63,454 nt of DNA, from assembly GCF_014640615.1 (NCBI RefSeq), contig NZ_BMHH01000022.1, forward strand, positions 1-63,454, read 5' to 3'. The DNA is from Paramesorhizobium endophyticum (GTDB lineage Bacteria; Pseudomonadota; Alphaproteobacteria; Rhizobiales; Rhizobiaceae). Below are positions 18,383 to 27,185 of this stretch, one piece after another. A program made the position numbers and the translations under genes. Below the pieces are notes generated by a model. The model had not been told where the DNA came from. It made no database searches and saw nothing but the letters and a program-made list of their open reading frames with translations. Numbering within the stretch: the first letter of the stretch is position 1; each line of letters begins with the position of its first letter.

Positions 18383-19480
18383 TCAAGCAGAGTTGTGGCG
18401 GGCGGCGGCGCGCCAGACGGCGCAGATCCTGTCCGCAAAAGGGCCGATATCCAGATGGCGGCGCTGGAAGTCCTGGGCGGCGGCGCCGAGCCTATGCCGC
18501 AGCGTTTTGTCCTCGACCAGCCGCGTCAAGGCCTCGGCAAGCGCTCTCTCGTCGCCGGGGGGGACGAGCAGGCCGATTTCGCCGTCTTGGACGATGTCTT
18601 TGATCGCGCCGACCGGGGTGGTCACGATTCCAAGCCCAGACGCCATGGCTTCGATGACCGATATGGGAAGGTTTTCGGCGTGGGATGGCAGGGTGAGGAT
18701 ATCGCCTGTGGCAAGAAGACGCGCCGTGTCGCCGGCCTTGAGCCATCCGGGAACCGTGACCCGGTCCGCGAGGCCGAGGGCCTTGATCTCAGCCCGCAGA
18801 GCCTCGACCGCCCCGTCGCCCGCCAGCGTCGCGCGCCAGCCGGGGACGTCCTTCATCCGTGCGAGGGCTTTCACCAGCTCCGGTATGCCCTTGCGCTCCT
18901 CTATCCGCCCGAGGAAGAGGATATGGACGCTTTCGCCACCCCCTTCATGGGCTATCCGGGGTGCCTCCACCGCATTGGGAACGATGGTGATGCGCGCCCG
19001 CGCGCCGGGAACCTTTTCGGCGATGAAAGCCTGCCAGGGTGTGCCGAGCACGATGATGCCGCTCGCCTTGTCGAAGAGCGCATGGATCGACCGGCTTACG
19101 AGCGCGCCGCTGCCGTCCCAGAAGGTACGGAACTCCGCGCCGTGCAGATGGACCACATAGGGGATACCCAGCGAGCGCGCGACGGCGGCGAGGGCGATCT
19201 TGCGGTAGGTGCTGCCGCGGCTGGCGAGATTGATATGGACGAGGTTGATCTTGCCTCGCATCCGCGCCGCCGCCATCCGGGCGCAAAATCGCAGGAGAGG
19301 GAGCCATGAGAGCGCCACGGGCCCGGTGCCGCGCGTCGGCAGAAAATCCGCCGCGACATTGCGCGGGCGCTGGTTGAGCTCGGCCTTGAGAGAGGCCATG
19401 ATGCGGTCGATCCCGCCTTGCCCGGTGCCGCCGGCGGGTGTCGCGACCAGAATTTTCAAGGGTTTGCCGGTCTCAGTCAT
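18383..19480 (-). CDS. Glycosyltransferase family 4
   Basis: A 365-residue GT-B protein. The N-terminal domain has the glycine-rich ATPAGGTGQGGIDRIMASL and YVVHLHGAEF. The C-terminal GT4 domain shows ILFLGRIEERKGIPELV (about 213-229), and then the EX7E-type region PSHAENLPISVIEAMASG, where the conserved glutamates contact the nucleotide sugar. It adds one sugar to the growing lipid-linked unit in the cytoplasm. Its ATG overlaps the stop of the next upstream gene by 4 bases (ATGA), so the two GTs are translationally coupled. Confidence 0.9.
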   Translation of the reverse strand: MTETGKPLKILVATPAGGTGQGGIDRIMASLKAELNQRPRNVAADFLPTRGTGPVALSWLPLLRFCARMAAARMRGKINLVHINLASRGSTYRKIALAAVARSLGIPYVVHLHGAEFRTFWDGSGALVSRSIHALFDKASGIIVLGTPWQAFIAEKVPGARARITIVPNAVEAPRIAHEGGGESVHILFLGRIEERKGIPELVKALARMKDVPGWRATLAGDGAVEALRAEIKALGLADRVTVPGWLKAGDTARLLATGDILTLPSHAENLPISVIEAMASGLGIVTTPVGAIKDIVQDGEIGLLVPPGDERALAEALTRLVEDKTLRHRLGAAAQDFQRRHLDIGPFADRICAVWRAAARHNSA

Positions 19481-20586
19481 GCGAGCAATGCCTCGTAGAG
19501 GTCGCCGATCCCGGCGATATCGAAATCGGTCGCCCGGCGCTTCAGTTCCGCCCTCGGCGTCGGATGGTCCAGCATGTGCGCCATTGCCTCGGCCAGAGCG
19601 GGGGCATCGCCGACGGGCACGAGCATCCCATAACGGCCATTGTCGAGGATTTCGCGCGGCCCGTGCGGCGCGTCGGTGGAAACCACCGGGACGCCCGCCG
19701 CCATCGCCTCCACCAGCACATTGCCGAAGCCTTCACTGGTGGATGAAAGCACGAACAGGTTGGCGACGGCATAGCAGGCGTGGGGATCGTTGACATAGCC
19801 CGCGAACAGCACGGCGTCGCCGATCCCCGCTTGCCGCGCTTGCATGCGCAACTCATCATCGAGCGGGCCTTCACCGAAGATGACCAGCCTTGTGGGCCGC
19901 TTTGCCCTGAGCAGCGCGAAAGCCTGAATCAGGGTGCGGTGATCCTTGACCGGAACCAGCCGTCCGGCCGTGACGATGACAGGGCCGTCGCCCATCGCCG
20001 CGAGGTCCTGCCGCCAGCCATTAGGTTGTTCCGGTGCCGCCACGGGCTGCGGCAGCGGGTTGTGGATGATTGCGACCTTGGAAGCGGGGTAGCCGCGCGC
20101 TTCGAGTTCGCGCCCGACCCCGGCGGAAACCGCAATGGCCTTTGTCGCCCGCGCGGCGACGAGCGAGGACATCGCATGCGCGATCCGCGCCCCCAGCCGT
20201 TCCGTCACCAGCGCGCTGGCCGCATGGAATGTCGGAAAAAACCGCGCGCGGCTTCGAGCGAGGATGAGCGCTGCCGCGGCAAGAAGATTGACGAATTCCG
20301 GCGCGCTGAAGACGGCATCGGGTGCGAGGCTCCGCAGCAGGCGCGCCGTCCGCGTCAGGCCCTTCAGCGTCGTCGGCTTGCCATATCCCTCGCCCTTCAA
20401 GGGCAGGGCGAAATCGATGAGCTTGACGGAGCCGGCGATAAGCGCGGCATTCGGTCCCTCGGCATTCCAGGCAAGCAGCGTAACGTCATGGCCGCGCGAG
20501 GCCATTTCGTTCGCCATCAGCACGAAAACGCGCTCGGCCCCGCCGCCCCTGAGGCTAGCCAGAAGAAAGACGATCCGCTTGCGCAC
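19477..20586 (-). CDS. Glycosyltransferase family 4
   Basis: A 369-residue GT-B protein. It opens RKRIVFLLASLRGGGAERVF, a classic GT4 start with the Gly-rich donor loop. VIVTAGRLVPVKDHRTLIQA and SSTSEGFGNVLVEAMAAG carry the phosphate-binding Arg/Lys and the EX7E glutamates. The start is a GTG at 20586, 2 bases after the stop of the Wzz-type gene. Together with the following GT4 (4-base overlap) and the Wzz gene it forms a three-gene operon read from 22.1 kb down to 18.4 kb. Confidence 0.9.
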   Translation of the reverse strand: MRKRIVFLLASLRGGGAERVFVLMANEMASRGHDVTLLAWNAEGPNAALIAGSVKLIDFALPLKGEGYGKPTTLKGLTRTARLLRSLAPDAVFSAPEFVNLLAAAALILARSRARFFPTFHAASALVTERLGARIAHAMSSLVAARATKAIAVSAGVGRELEARGYPASKVAIIHNPLPQPVAAPEQPNGWRQDLAAMGDGPVIVTAGRLVPVKDHRTLIQAFALLRAKRPTRLVIFGEGPLDDELRMQARQAGIGDAVLFAGYVNDPHACYAVANLFVLSSTSEGFGNVLVEAMAAGVPVVSTDAPHGPREILDNGRYGMLVPVGDAPALAEAMAHMLDHPTPRAELKRRATDFDIAGIGDLYEALLA

Positions 20587-20588
20587 GT

Positions 20589-22112
20589 TCAGGCCGTCTT
20601 GAGTTGCGGAGCATCGGGCGGCAGGCGCATATCCTGCCGGATGCCCCTTGCAAGCGCCAGCAGCAGTCCCAGGCCGAAGCCGCCGATAGCGCCGAGGACC
20701 ACCAAAAGCTTCGTGCTGGGGGGCCAGGAGCGTCCCTTCGGAGGCGTCGGGGCCGAAATCACCTGCACATTCGTGGTATCGATCCGCTCCCGTTCGTTGA
20801 GCTGGCGGGTGCGCTCGAGATAGCGCTGGTAGATTGCCGCCTTCGACGCGGATTCCCGCTCGAGTTCGCGCAGCGCGATTTCCGAGTCCCCGGCGTTGAA
20901 GACGGCGCCCTGCAACTTGTTCATCTCGGCGTTAAGCGAATTGAGCGAGATCTGCGCCGCATCGCGATTGGCCTTTGCGCCATCGACCGTGCGCTGGTAC
21001 TCGGCCCTCAATTGGGCGTTGATCGTATCCAGCGTAACCTTCAGCTTGAGGATCGACGGATGGCGGGGGCCGAGCTGCACGGACAGCGAATTGAGTTGCT
21101 CGCGCGCGGTATTGGCCTTGTTGCGCAGGTCCGCCAGCGTCGGCGAAACGGCGGGATTGGCGTTGGTGCCGTTGATGCCGCCGGCCACCAGCGTGTCGTA
21201 ATTCGCCTGCGCGGTTGCGAGGCGCGCGCGGGCGTCCAGGATCTGCGTATTGAGCTGGGTCATGGACTGCGAGCTGACGAGCTGGCCGTTGCTGGAGACG
21301 AGCTTGTGCGCGCGCTTGTAATCCTCGACATTCTTTTCCGCCGCGAGCACGTCCTGCTTCATCTGGCTGAGGCGGCTGTCGAGCGCCGCCGCGGCGCGGT
21401 TCGCCCCTTCGGATTCGGTCTCGGCGAGCTCTTCCCGGAATGCCTTCACAATGGCTTGCGAAAGCTCGATGGCCTCTCCCGGCGTCTCCGCCGTGACGAG
21501 GAGAGTGGTGACGAAGGACTGCTCGTCCGCCCTGACATTTACGTCCTGCTGCAGCTTCGAGAGGGCGGCGAGCTTGCGGTCGGTTGCCGGGTCACTCGTG
21601 CGCGGCGCGAATTCCGGGTCGTCCGCGAGGTGCAATTCATCCACCACGCGCGAAAGCACGTTGCGCGACGTCAGGACGCGCTGCCGGCTGCGCGCGACGA
21701 GCACCTGGCTGTCGATCTGGCCGGCTTGGGGGAAGAGATCATTGTCCACGACCTGCAGATTGCCCGGGTTGATCAGGATGTCGGTTGCGACGGTGTAGCG
21801 CTTCGGGGCCATAAAGCCGTAAATGCCGCCCGCCAGCGCGCCGAGAAGGGCCAGCGCGAGCGCCAGCATCAGCCCGGCGCGCAGCCAGACGAAGATGCGC
21901 CGGAAATCCAATTCGAGGAAATCCCCTACCTTTTCCATGGTCACGGGGGCGGGAGCCTCGCGTTCCTGTTTGCTTTCCCGGAGCGGAGCCGCCGCCGCGC
22001 GCTGCGCGGCCCCTCGGGCCGCCAGGGAGCCCAGCGACACACGCGGCCGCTCATGCAGGCTCCCTGATGACGAAGGGTGAGGAGGGTCCTCGGACATGGA
22101 CATTTTACTCAT
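20589..22112 (-). CDS. Wzz/GumC-type polysaccharide co-polymerase without kinase domain
   Basis: A 507-residue protein. About 80 cytoplasmic residues are followed by a first TM at about 78-98, a Wzz domain with RYTVATDILINPGNLQVV, a long coiled-coil periplasmic region (about 210-430) and a second TM near 470-492. The GNVR-type region and RELERESASKAAIYQRYLER are those of GumC/ExoP-like chain-length proteins. No Walker motifs follow, so any tyrosine autokinase must be separate. It sets chain length for the cluster's polymer, as distinct from ExoP in the exo locus. It heads the operon with two GT4 genes. Confidence 0.9.
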   Translation of the reverse strand: MSKMSMSEDPPHPSSSGSLHERPRVSLGSLAARGAAQRAAAAPLRESKQEREAPAPVTMEKVGDFLELDFRRIFVWLRAGLMLALALALLGALAGGIYGFMAPKRYTVATDILINPGNLQVVDNDLFPQAGQIDSQVLVARSRQRVLTSRNVLSRVVDELHLADDPEFAPRTSDPATDRKLAALSKLQQDVNVRADEQSFVTTLLVTAETPGEAIELSQAIVKAFREELAETESEGANRAAAALDSRLSQMKQDVLAAEKNVEDYKRAHKLVSSNGQLVSSQSMTQLNTQILDARARLATAQANYDTLVAGGINGTNANPAVSPTLADLRNKANTAREQLNSLSVQLGPRHPSILKLKVTLDTINAQLRAEYQRTVDGAKANRDAAQISLNSLNAEMNKLQGAVFNAGDSEIALRELERESASKAAIYQRYLERTRQLNERERIDTTNVQVISAPTPPKGRSWPPSTKLLVVLGAIGGFGLGLLLALARGIRQDMRLPPDAPQLKTA

Positions 22113-22237
22113 GAACGCTGATTGGCAATGCCATCGTTAGGTCAGGTTCGTTAATATACGGTTATCCAAGTTTCTTTACGACTGCGCCATCGAACGTCCG
22201 TTGGCCGATAAACCCACACAAGTGAACAGGCAAGGCT

Positions 22238-23500
22238 GTGAGCATACCTTTGAGAGAAGAGCAACTCACAATGATGGAAGCGCGTCGTCACAACGCGCTC
22301 TCGTTGATGTTTTTCCTTTGCGCGGCGTTCGCTTTCCTTCTGCGTGCGGCCATCCCGCCGCAGATATTGAACATGTTCACGTCCTACACGAGCGAAGGCG
22401 GCTCCTTTCCGGAAAAACTCCATATCGGGACTTATGCCATCTTCCTGGTGCTGGGGATGATCTGCATCAGCCGTCCGATCCGGCTTGCGGGAGACGATAT
22501 CCGGCTGTTCCGGGCGACATTGTCCTACGCGCTGTTCCTCTCGTTGCTGGTTCCTTATCTCTTCATCGTCGGCAGGGCAGGTTCCGCCGGCTTCATCGTC
22601 GATTCCTATCTTGTCGCATGCGCCGCCGTGCTGGTCATGCTGTGCCTCGAGGAGGAGATCGGCAGGGCGCTTGGAAACGTCCTCCTCGGCATGCTCATTC
22701 TGAGCGCCATGATCGGCACATTCGAGGCGATGACGCATTTCCGGCTTTTGCCTTACCCCAATACGGAATTATCGTTTCGCCCGACGGGCCTCACGCCCCA
22801 TCCGCTGGCGCTTGGCGCGCAATGTGCCATGGCCATCGGCTTCGTCGCGCTCACGCGCTGGCGCCTCTGGGTGCGGGTGCTTTGCATCTTCATCCTTTAT
22901 GTCGGCACGGCGGCGGCGGGCGCACGGGCGGCGCTGCTGCTTGCAACCGCCGAGATTCTGTTCCTGCTGATCTTCCTGCCCTGGCCGCGCCTGTCGCCCG
23001 CGCATAGGCGTCAGGCAAAGCTCGTCGTGCTGGCAATGACGCTGATGGCCGGCGCGGTGCTGGTCGCGGTGCTCTTCTCCGCGGGGTTCCTGAACCGTTT
23101 CAGCGCTACGCTCTTCGACGAAAATTATTATGCGCGCATCAAGATTTACGATGTGTTCCATCTGGTGGAGTGGAAGGACATCCTGTTCGGCATGAACGCC
23201 AACGAATTGTTGAAGATCGTCAACGAGCAGTTGAACCTGCCCTATATCGAAAGCACACCGGTCGTTCTCTCGCTCCTGTTCGGCGTGCCGATCGCCTTGA
23301 TCTTTGCCGCCGCATTCTTTCGCTATGTTCTCCAGCTTCTCTACAAGGCGCCCCTGGCGGCCTATGCCGGCTCCACGGTGTCCATTCTGGCGGCGCTGTC
23401 CAACAACGGTCTTTCATCGAAGGCGCCGGATCTGATGCTGTTGTTCATTTTGATCATGGCTTACCGGAAGCCGGTGCGGCGTTTGCATTCCGAGCAATAA
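22238..23500 (+). CDS. VpsF/O-antigen-ligase-like polysaccharide polymerase
   Basis: A 420-residue integral membrane protein with about 11 hydrophobic segments and a large external loop between the last helices, the layout of Wzy/WaaL polymerases and of the VpsF family. The segment TELSFRPTGLTPHPLALG and GARAALLLATAE in the middle are typical of this group. It should polymerise lipid-linked repeat units at the periplasmic face. The GTG at 22238 and ATG at 22271 are both possible starts; the latter removes 11 hydrophilic residues. It is divergent from the Wzz operon. Confidence 0.78.
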   Translation: MSIPLREEQLTMMEARRHNALSLMFFLCAAFAFLLRAAIPPQILNMFTSYTSEGGSFPEKLHIGTYAIFLVLGMICISRPIRLAGDDIRLFRATLSYALFLSLLVPYLFIVGRAGSAGFIVDSYLVACAAVLVMLCLEEEIGRALGNVLLGMLILSAMIGTFEAMTHFRLLPYPNTELSFRPTGLTPHPLALGAQCAMAIGFVALTRWRLWVRVLCIFILYVGTAAAGARAALLLATAEILFLLIFLPWPRLSPAHRRQAKLVVLAMTLMAGAVLVAVLFSAGFLNRFSATLFDENYYARIKIYDVFHLVEWKDILFGMNANELLKIVNEQLNLPYIESTPVVLSLLFGVPIALIFAAAFFRYVLQLLYKAPLAAYAGSTVSILAALSNNGLSSKAPDLMLLFILIMAYRKPVRRLHSEQ

Positions 23501-23503
23501 CGG

Positions 23504-25036
23504 TCAGTCGCAACTATCCACCACCTCCACCCCGCCAGCCCGGTTGAGCGTGTGGATGCCTTTGCGGTTCCATGCCGGGCCGGGCAGGATGGGGCGGGGC
23601 GGGGAGAAGCTGACATCGGCATGGTCGAGCCGCTCCAGCCGCATCAGGCCGAGCCCGCCGCCATAGGTCTGCGAGCCGTCCTGTACGGGCAGCAGCAACC
23701 CTCCATCCTGCCGGATGAACGCGCCGCCGGGCCGGGTGGCGGAATGATCGACGGCGAGGGGATTGAGCGCATGGGGCAGCCACGGCCCGCGCAATGCGGG
23801 GGCGGAATAGGCCACCATCGTATCCGACGCGCTGCCATAGCCGAAGCGCTGCGTGCCGATGAGCCAGAATGTTCCGTCCGCCTCGAAGAGGGTTGCGTCG
23901 TTGATTTCGATATCGCTGAGCAGAACAGTGTCGCGCACCCAGCGATGGGGGAATTGCGTGGCACGATAGAGGACGAGCTCACGCGCCGCCGCGCTTTCGG
24001 GGATCATGTAGATTTCGCCGTCTCGCGCGAAGACTTGCGGATAGGACAGATGGTGCGGCTCTTCCAGCACAGGCTGCGGTGTCCCGAATGTGCCGTCCTC
24101 GCGCAGTTCCGAGGCCGAAATGATCCCACGGCCTTTGCCGTAGGGAAACTCCTCCACGAACAGATAGACGCGGCCATCCTGCTCGAAAACGAAGGGGTCG
24201 GCATAGAACCGCTCCCCATCGTCGGGGAGGAGCGTGAATTCCGGTCCGTCCAGCCTGCCCGTTTCGGCGATGCCCGGCCCGTCGATCCGGCGATAGGCCA
24301 CCTGCCAGTAAAAGGGGCGGCGCTTGAGTTTCTGGGTGGCGCGCTCCGCGATGCCTCTTGCCAGAAAACGTGGATAGCTCAATGCGAACGCATTCTTGCT
24401 GATGCCATGGCCACCACCGTCATTCGAAGTCCTCGGGTCAAACCCGAGGATGTCCCGAGAATCTACGACGTGTGGTTCGTCAGGACGATCATCGCTTTGC
24501 TCTTCCGCCGTCGCAGATCCTCGGGACAAGCCTGAGGATGACGTGAAGCGGGTTGCAACGGCCCGCATGATAAGTGAAATGGCCCCGGCGAGCAGATTGT
24601 CGGATGCGCGCGTCAGCCAGAGCCGATCCTGAACCATCGGACGTCCGCGCGCAACCACAGAGCCGTCGATGGACACGGCAAGCTCAGCCTTGCCGCCGTT
24701 TGCGACCATCGCGGCGAGGCCTGCCGGAAAATCTTTTTGATCGCAGAAGGTGAGCGTCATCACCGGCGCGTCATGGCGCGCCGTTCTGGATGTGAGGTCG
24801 ATGATGAGATCGGCTGGGCTATCGCCGTCAGCGGGCAAAGGCGCGCATGGGCTGGCGAGCGATGTGCCGAAGCGCCGGGCTTCCAGCGCCAGCACGGCCC
24901 GCAGTCCCATCGGCTCCGCCGCAGCGGCGGCTCCATGCCGGACAGACACGGCATGGCCAGCCGCAGCGAGCCGCGCCACGAGTTCGTTCTGCCACCGGCG
25001 GCATCCCGCAGCCGGCAATAGGACGCAAATCCGCAT
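23504..25036 (-). CDS. Two-domain protein with C-terminal GINT1-like beta-propeller; carries an in-frame palindromic insert
   Basis: A 510-residue protein. Residues 1-165 look like a nucleotide- or sugar-binding alpha/beta domain (RICVLLPAAGCRRWQNELV). From about 225 to the end there is a five-blade beta-propeller with repeated aromatic-Asp segments (DDGERFYADPFVFEQDG, YPQVFARDGEIYMIPES, INDATLFEADGTFWLIG). This resembles the propeller of plant GINT1 and of bacterial polysaccharide-cluster proteins that are presumed glycosyltransferases or glycan-binding proteins. Residues about 166-205 are encoded by repeat family A and separate the domains. The ATG at 25036 overlaps the wecG stop (TGATG); a GTG one codon earlier is also possible. 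It is the last gene of the wec operon. The exact reaction is unknown. Confidence 0.7.
   Translation of the reverse strand: MRICVLLPAAGCRRWQNELVARLAAAGHAVSVRHGAAAAAEPMGLRAVLALEARRFGTSLASPCAPLPADGDSPADLIIDLTSRTARHDAPVMTLTFCDQKDFPAGLAAMVANGGKAELAVSIDGSVVARGRPMVQDRLWLTRASDNLLAGAISLIMRAVATRFTSSSGLSRGSATAEEQSDDRPDEPHVVDSRDILGFDPRTSNDGGGHGISKNAFALSYPRFLARGIAERATQKLKRRPFYWQVAYRRIDGPGIAETGRLDGPEFTLLPDDGERFYADPFVFEQDGRVYLFVEEFPYGKGRGIISASELREDGTFGTPQPVLEEPHHLSYPQVFARDGEIYMIPESAAARELVLYRATQFPHRWVRDTVLLSDIEINDATLFEADGTFWLIGTQRFGYGSASDTMVAYSAPALRGPWLPHALNPLAVDHSATRPGGAFIRQDGGLLLPVQDGSQTYGGGLGLMRLERLDHADVSFSPPRPILPGPAWNRKGIHTLNRAGGVEVVDSCD
24429..24542. repeat. Palindromic repeat, family A, copy 2, inside a coding sequence
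   Basis: The left arm carries CCTCGGGTCAAACCCGAGG and then GTCCCGAGAATCTAC; the right arm is GATCCTCGGGACAAGCCTGA. The arms match copy 1 at 11994-12111. The whole element is read through in frame on the minus strand as about 40 residues. Confidence 0.8.
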
Positions 25037-25872
25037 CACGAGGAAGCTTCGCTATCCCGCCGCGCCGGATTGCGTGATGCTCCCGTTATGCGGCGGCTCC
25101 AGAATTCCTTCGCCAGCAGCCCGACATAGGCGGTGTTGGTGTCGTAGTATCGCCGCCATAGCCGCCTCGGCTCTTGCGCGACCCGGAACAGCCACTCCAT
25201 CCCTGCCGCCTGGACGATTTTCGGCGCGCGGGCGACCTTGCCGCCATAGACATCGAAGGCGCCGCCGACGCCCATGATGAAATTCGCCTTCAATTCGGCG
25301 CGGTAGCGCTTGATGAACCGCTCCTTGCGCGGCGTCGGCATGGCCACAAGCATGCAGTCCGCGCCGGAGGCGTTGATATCGGCGACGATGGCGGCTTCGT
25401 CTTCCGGCTTGAAATAGCCGTTGCGCGCGCCCGCCACCACGAGCTTGGGGTGATCCCGGCCAAGGCGGGCGATAACGAGATCAAGCACGCTCTGCTCCGC
25501 GCCGAGCAGATAGGGCTTGTAGCCGCGCCGCTCGCACAGTTCGAACAGGTGGAACATGATGTCGACGCCGGTGACGCGTTCCGGCAGGTCCACGCCGCAG
25601 AGGCGCGCGCCCCACAGTACGCCCTTGCCATCGACATTGACGATATCGGCCGAGGACACGTCCTCATAAAGCTCGTCATTCTTGCGCATGTTGACGAGCT
25701 TGGCGACGTTGACGACGACGTGATGCAGCGGGCGCTTCGAAGCCATCGCCTCGTCGGCGAGTTGCATCGTCTCCTCCATGCTCAGGGCATGGATGGGCGT
25801 GGACAGGAACTCGCGCCGGCGCGCCGCCAGCATCGGATGTTCGGCCCAGGAGGGGATGTCCGTTGCGATCAT
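25036..25872 (-). CDS. wecG: WecG/TagA/CpsF-family glycosyltransferase (probable ManNAcA transferase)
   Basis: A 278-residue protein. The family motifs are clear: VVVNVAKLVNMRKND, SSADIVNVDGKGVLWGARL (the conserved Asp), LCERRGYKPYLLGAEQ, and CMLVAMPTPRKERFI near residue 190. In enterobacteria WecG moves ManNAcA from UDP-ManNAcA to GlcNAc-diphospho-undecaprenol. Here the gene directly follows genes that make UDP-ManNAcA, which supports the same reaction. The ATG at 25872 overlaps the wecC stop by 4 bases. No WecA-type initiating GlcNAc-phosphate transferase is in the window; the acceptor lipid is probably made elsewhere. Confidence 0.85.
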   Translation of the reverse strand: MIATDIPSWAEHPMLAARRREFLSTPIHALSMEETMQLADEAMASKRPLHHVVVNVAKLVNMRKNDELYEDVSSADIVNVDGKGVLWGARLCGVDLPERVTGVDIMFHLFELCERRGYKPYLLGAEQSVLDLVIARLGRDHPKLVVAGARNGYFKPEDEAAIVADINASGADCMLVAMPTPRKERFIKRYRAELKANFIMGVGGAFDVYGGKVARAPKIVQAAGMEWLFRVAQEPRRLWRRYYDTNTAYVGLLAKEFWSRRITGASRNPARRDSEASS

Positions 25873-27185
25873 GCCACCTTGTCCATGGGTTCGATATTCT
25901 TGCGGCCCTCGATGCGGGCGTCGGGCTTGCGCGCCTTGCGCCAGGTCCACAGGCCGCGCGTGTCGATGAGCTTCTTGTCCTTCAGCGCTTCCGGATCGAT
26001 CAGGTTGAACTGCCGGTGATCGACCAGCAGCACGACGATATCGGCCTGGTCGATGGCGGAAAGCGCATCGGTGAACTCGATGCCCTTGCCCTCGAGCTGA
26101 CGCGGCAGCGCGCGCGCGTTCGGCTCGGCGGCGATGAGCTTCAAGTTCGGGATTTCCGACAGAAGCTCGACGACTTCGACCGCCGGGCTCTCGCGCATGT
26201 CGTCGATATTGGGCTTGAAGCTGAGGCCGAGGCAGGCAATCGTTTGCTTGCGCGAGGGGTCCAGCAGCGCCTCGATGTCGCGCACCACGGTGTGCGGACG
26301 GCCCGAATTGATGCGCCGGGCAGAGGCGATCAGCGGCGTATCGTCGGGCGCGGAATCGATGATGAAATAGGGATCGATCGCGATGCAATGGCCACCGACG
26401 CCGGGGCTCGGCTGCAGGATGTTGACGCGCGGATGCTTGTTGGCGAGGTCGATCACCTCCCAGACATTGAGCGACAGATGCTGGCAGACGGCGGCGATCT
26501 CGTTAGCGAAGGCAATGTTCACGTCGCGGAAGGCGTTCTCGGTGAGTTTCACCAGTTCGGCGCTCTCTGGCGTGGTCAGGAACAGATCGCCCTGGACGAA
26601 GGTCGAGTAAAGGGCCGCGGTTTGCTGCGAGGACTTGCGCGACAGGCCGCCGATGGAGCGGTCATTGTTGACGAGCTCGGTCAGCACCTTTCCCGGCAGA
26701 ACCCGCTCCGGCGAATAGGCGACGAGTATGTCGGCATTCTCGCCATCGGTGATTGGGAATTTGAGGTCGGGACGCAACTCGGCCATCAACTTTGTGATGG
26801 CGCGCGTGGTGCCGACGGGAGAGGTGGATTCCAGCACCACGAGATCGCCCGGCTTCAGCACCGGCGCGACGCTTTTCGCCGCCGCGTGGACATAGGTGAC
26901 ATCAGGCCTGTGATCGTCGGTCATCGGCGTCGGCACGGCTATGATGAAGGCATCCGCGGTCTGCGGCGTGGTGAATGCCCTAAGCTTGCCATTGGCGACG
27001 ACCTTCTGGATCAGACCGTCCAGATCCGGCTCGACGATATGGATCTCGCCCCGGTTGACCTTTTCGACAACCGTCTCGTTGATATCCACCCCGATGACGT
27101 CGAGCCCGTGTCCGGCAAGGATGGCGCAGGTCGGCAGGCCGATATAGCCCATGCCGACGACACATACTTTGCTGATTTCAGCCAT
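25869..27185 (-). CDS. wecC: UDP-N-acetyl-D-mannosamine dehydrogenase
   Basis: A 438-residue member of the UDP-glucose/ManNAc dehydrogenase family. The NAD-binding Rossmann motif is KVCVVGMGYIGLPTCAILA at residues 6-24. ESTSPVGTT, KLTENAFRDVNIAFANE and the catalytic cysteine in GVGGHCIAIDPYF all follow in order. It oxidises UDP-ManNAc twice to UDP-ManNAcA in the cytoplasm. The start at ATG 27185 was chosen because it is directly followed by the Rossmann fold and overlaps the wecB stop by 8 bases; the open frame continues to 27428 but that part is antisense to wecB coding. Confidence 0.94.
   Translation of the reverse strand: MAEISKVCVVGMGYIGLPTCAILAGHGLDVIGVDINETVVEKVNRGEIHIVEPDLDGLIQKVVANGKLRAFTTPQTADAFIIAVPTPMTDDHRPDVTYVHAAAKSVAPVLKPGDLVVLESTSPVGTTRAITKLMAELRPDLKFPITDGENADILVAYSPERVLPGKVLTELVNNDRSIGGLSRKSSQQTAALYSTFVQGDLFLTTPESAELVKLTENAFRDVNIAFANEIAAVCQHLSLNVWEVIDLANKHPRVNILQPSPGVGGHCIAIDPYFIIDSAPDDTPLIASARRINSGRPHTVVRDIEALLDPSRKQTIACLGLSFKPNIDDMRESPAVEVVELLSEIPNLKLIAAEPNARALPRQLEGKGIEFTDALSAIDQADIVVLLVDHRQFNLIDPEALKDKKLIDTRGLWTWRKARKPDARIEGRKNIEPMDKVA

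Noticed and set aside
20604-22067. 487-codon open frame on the plus strand
   Set aside because: It is antisense to the Wzz-type gene along its full length, rich in Arg, Gly and Leu without any domain, and arises from GC-rich codon bias.
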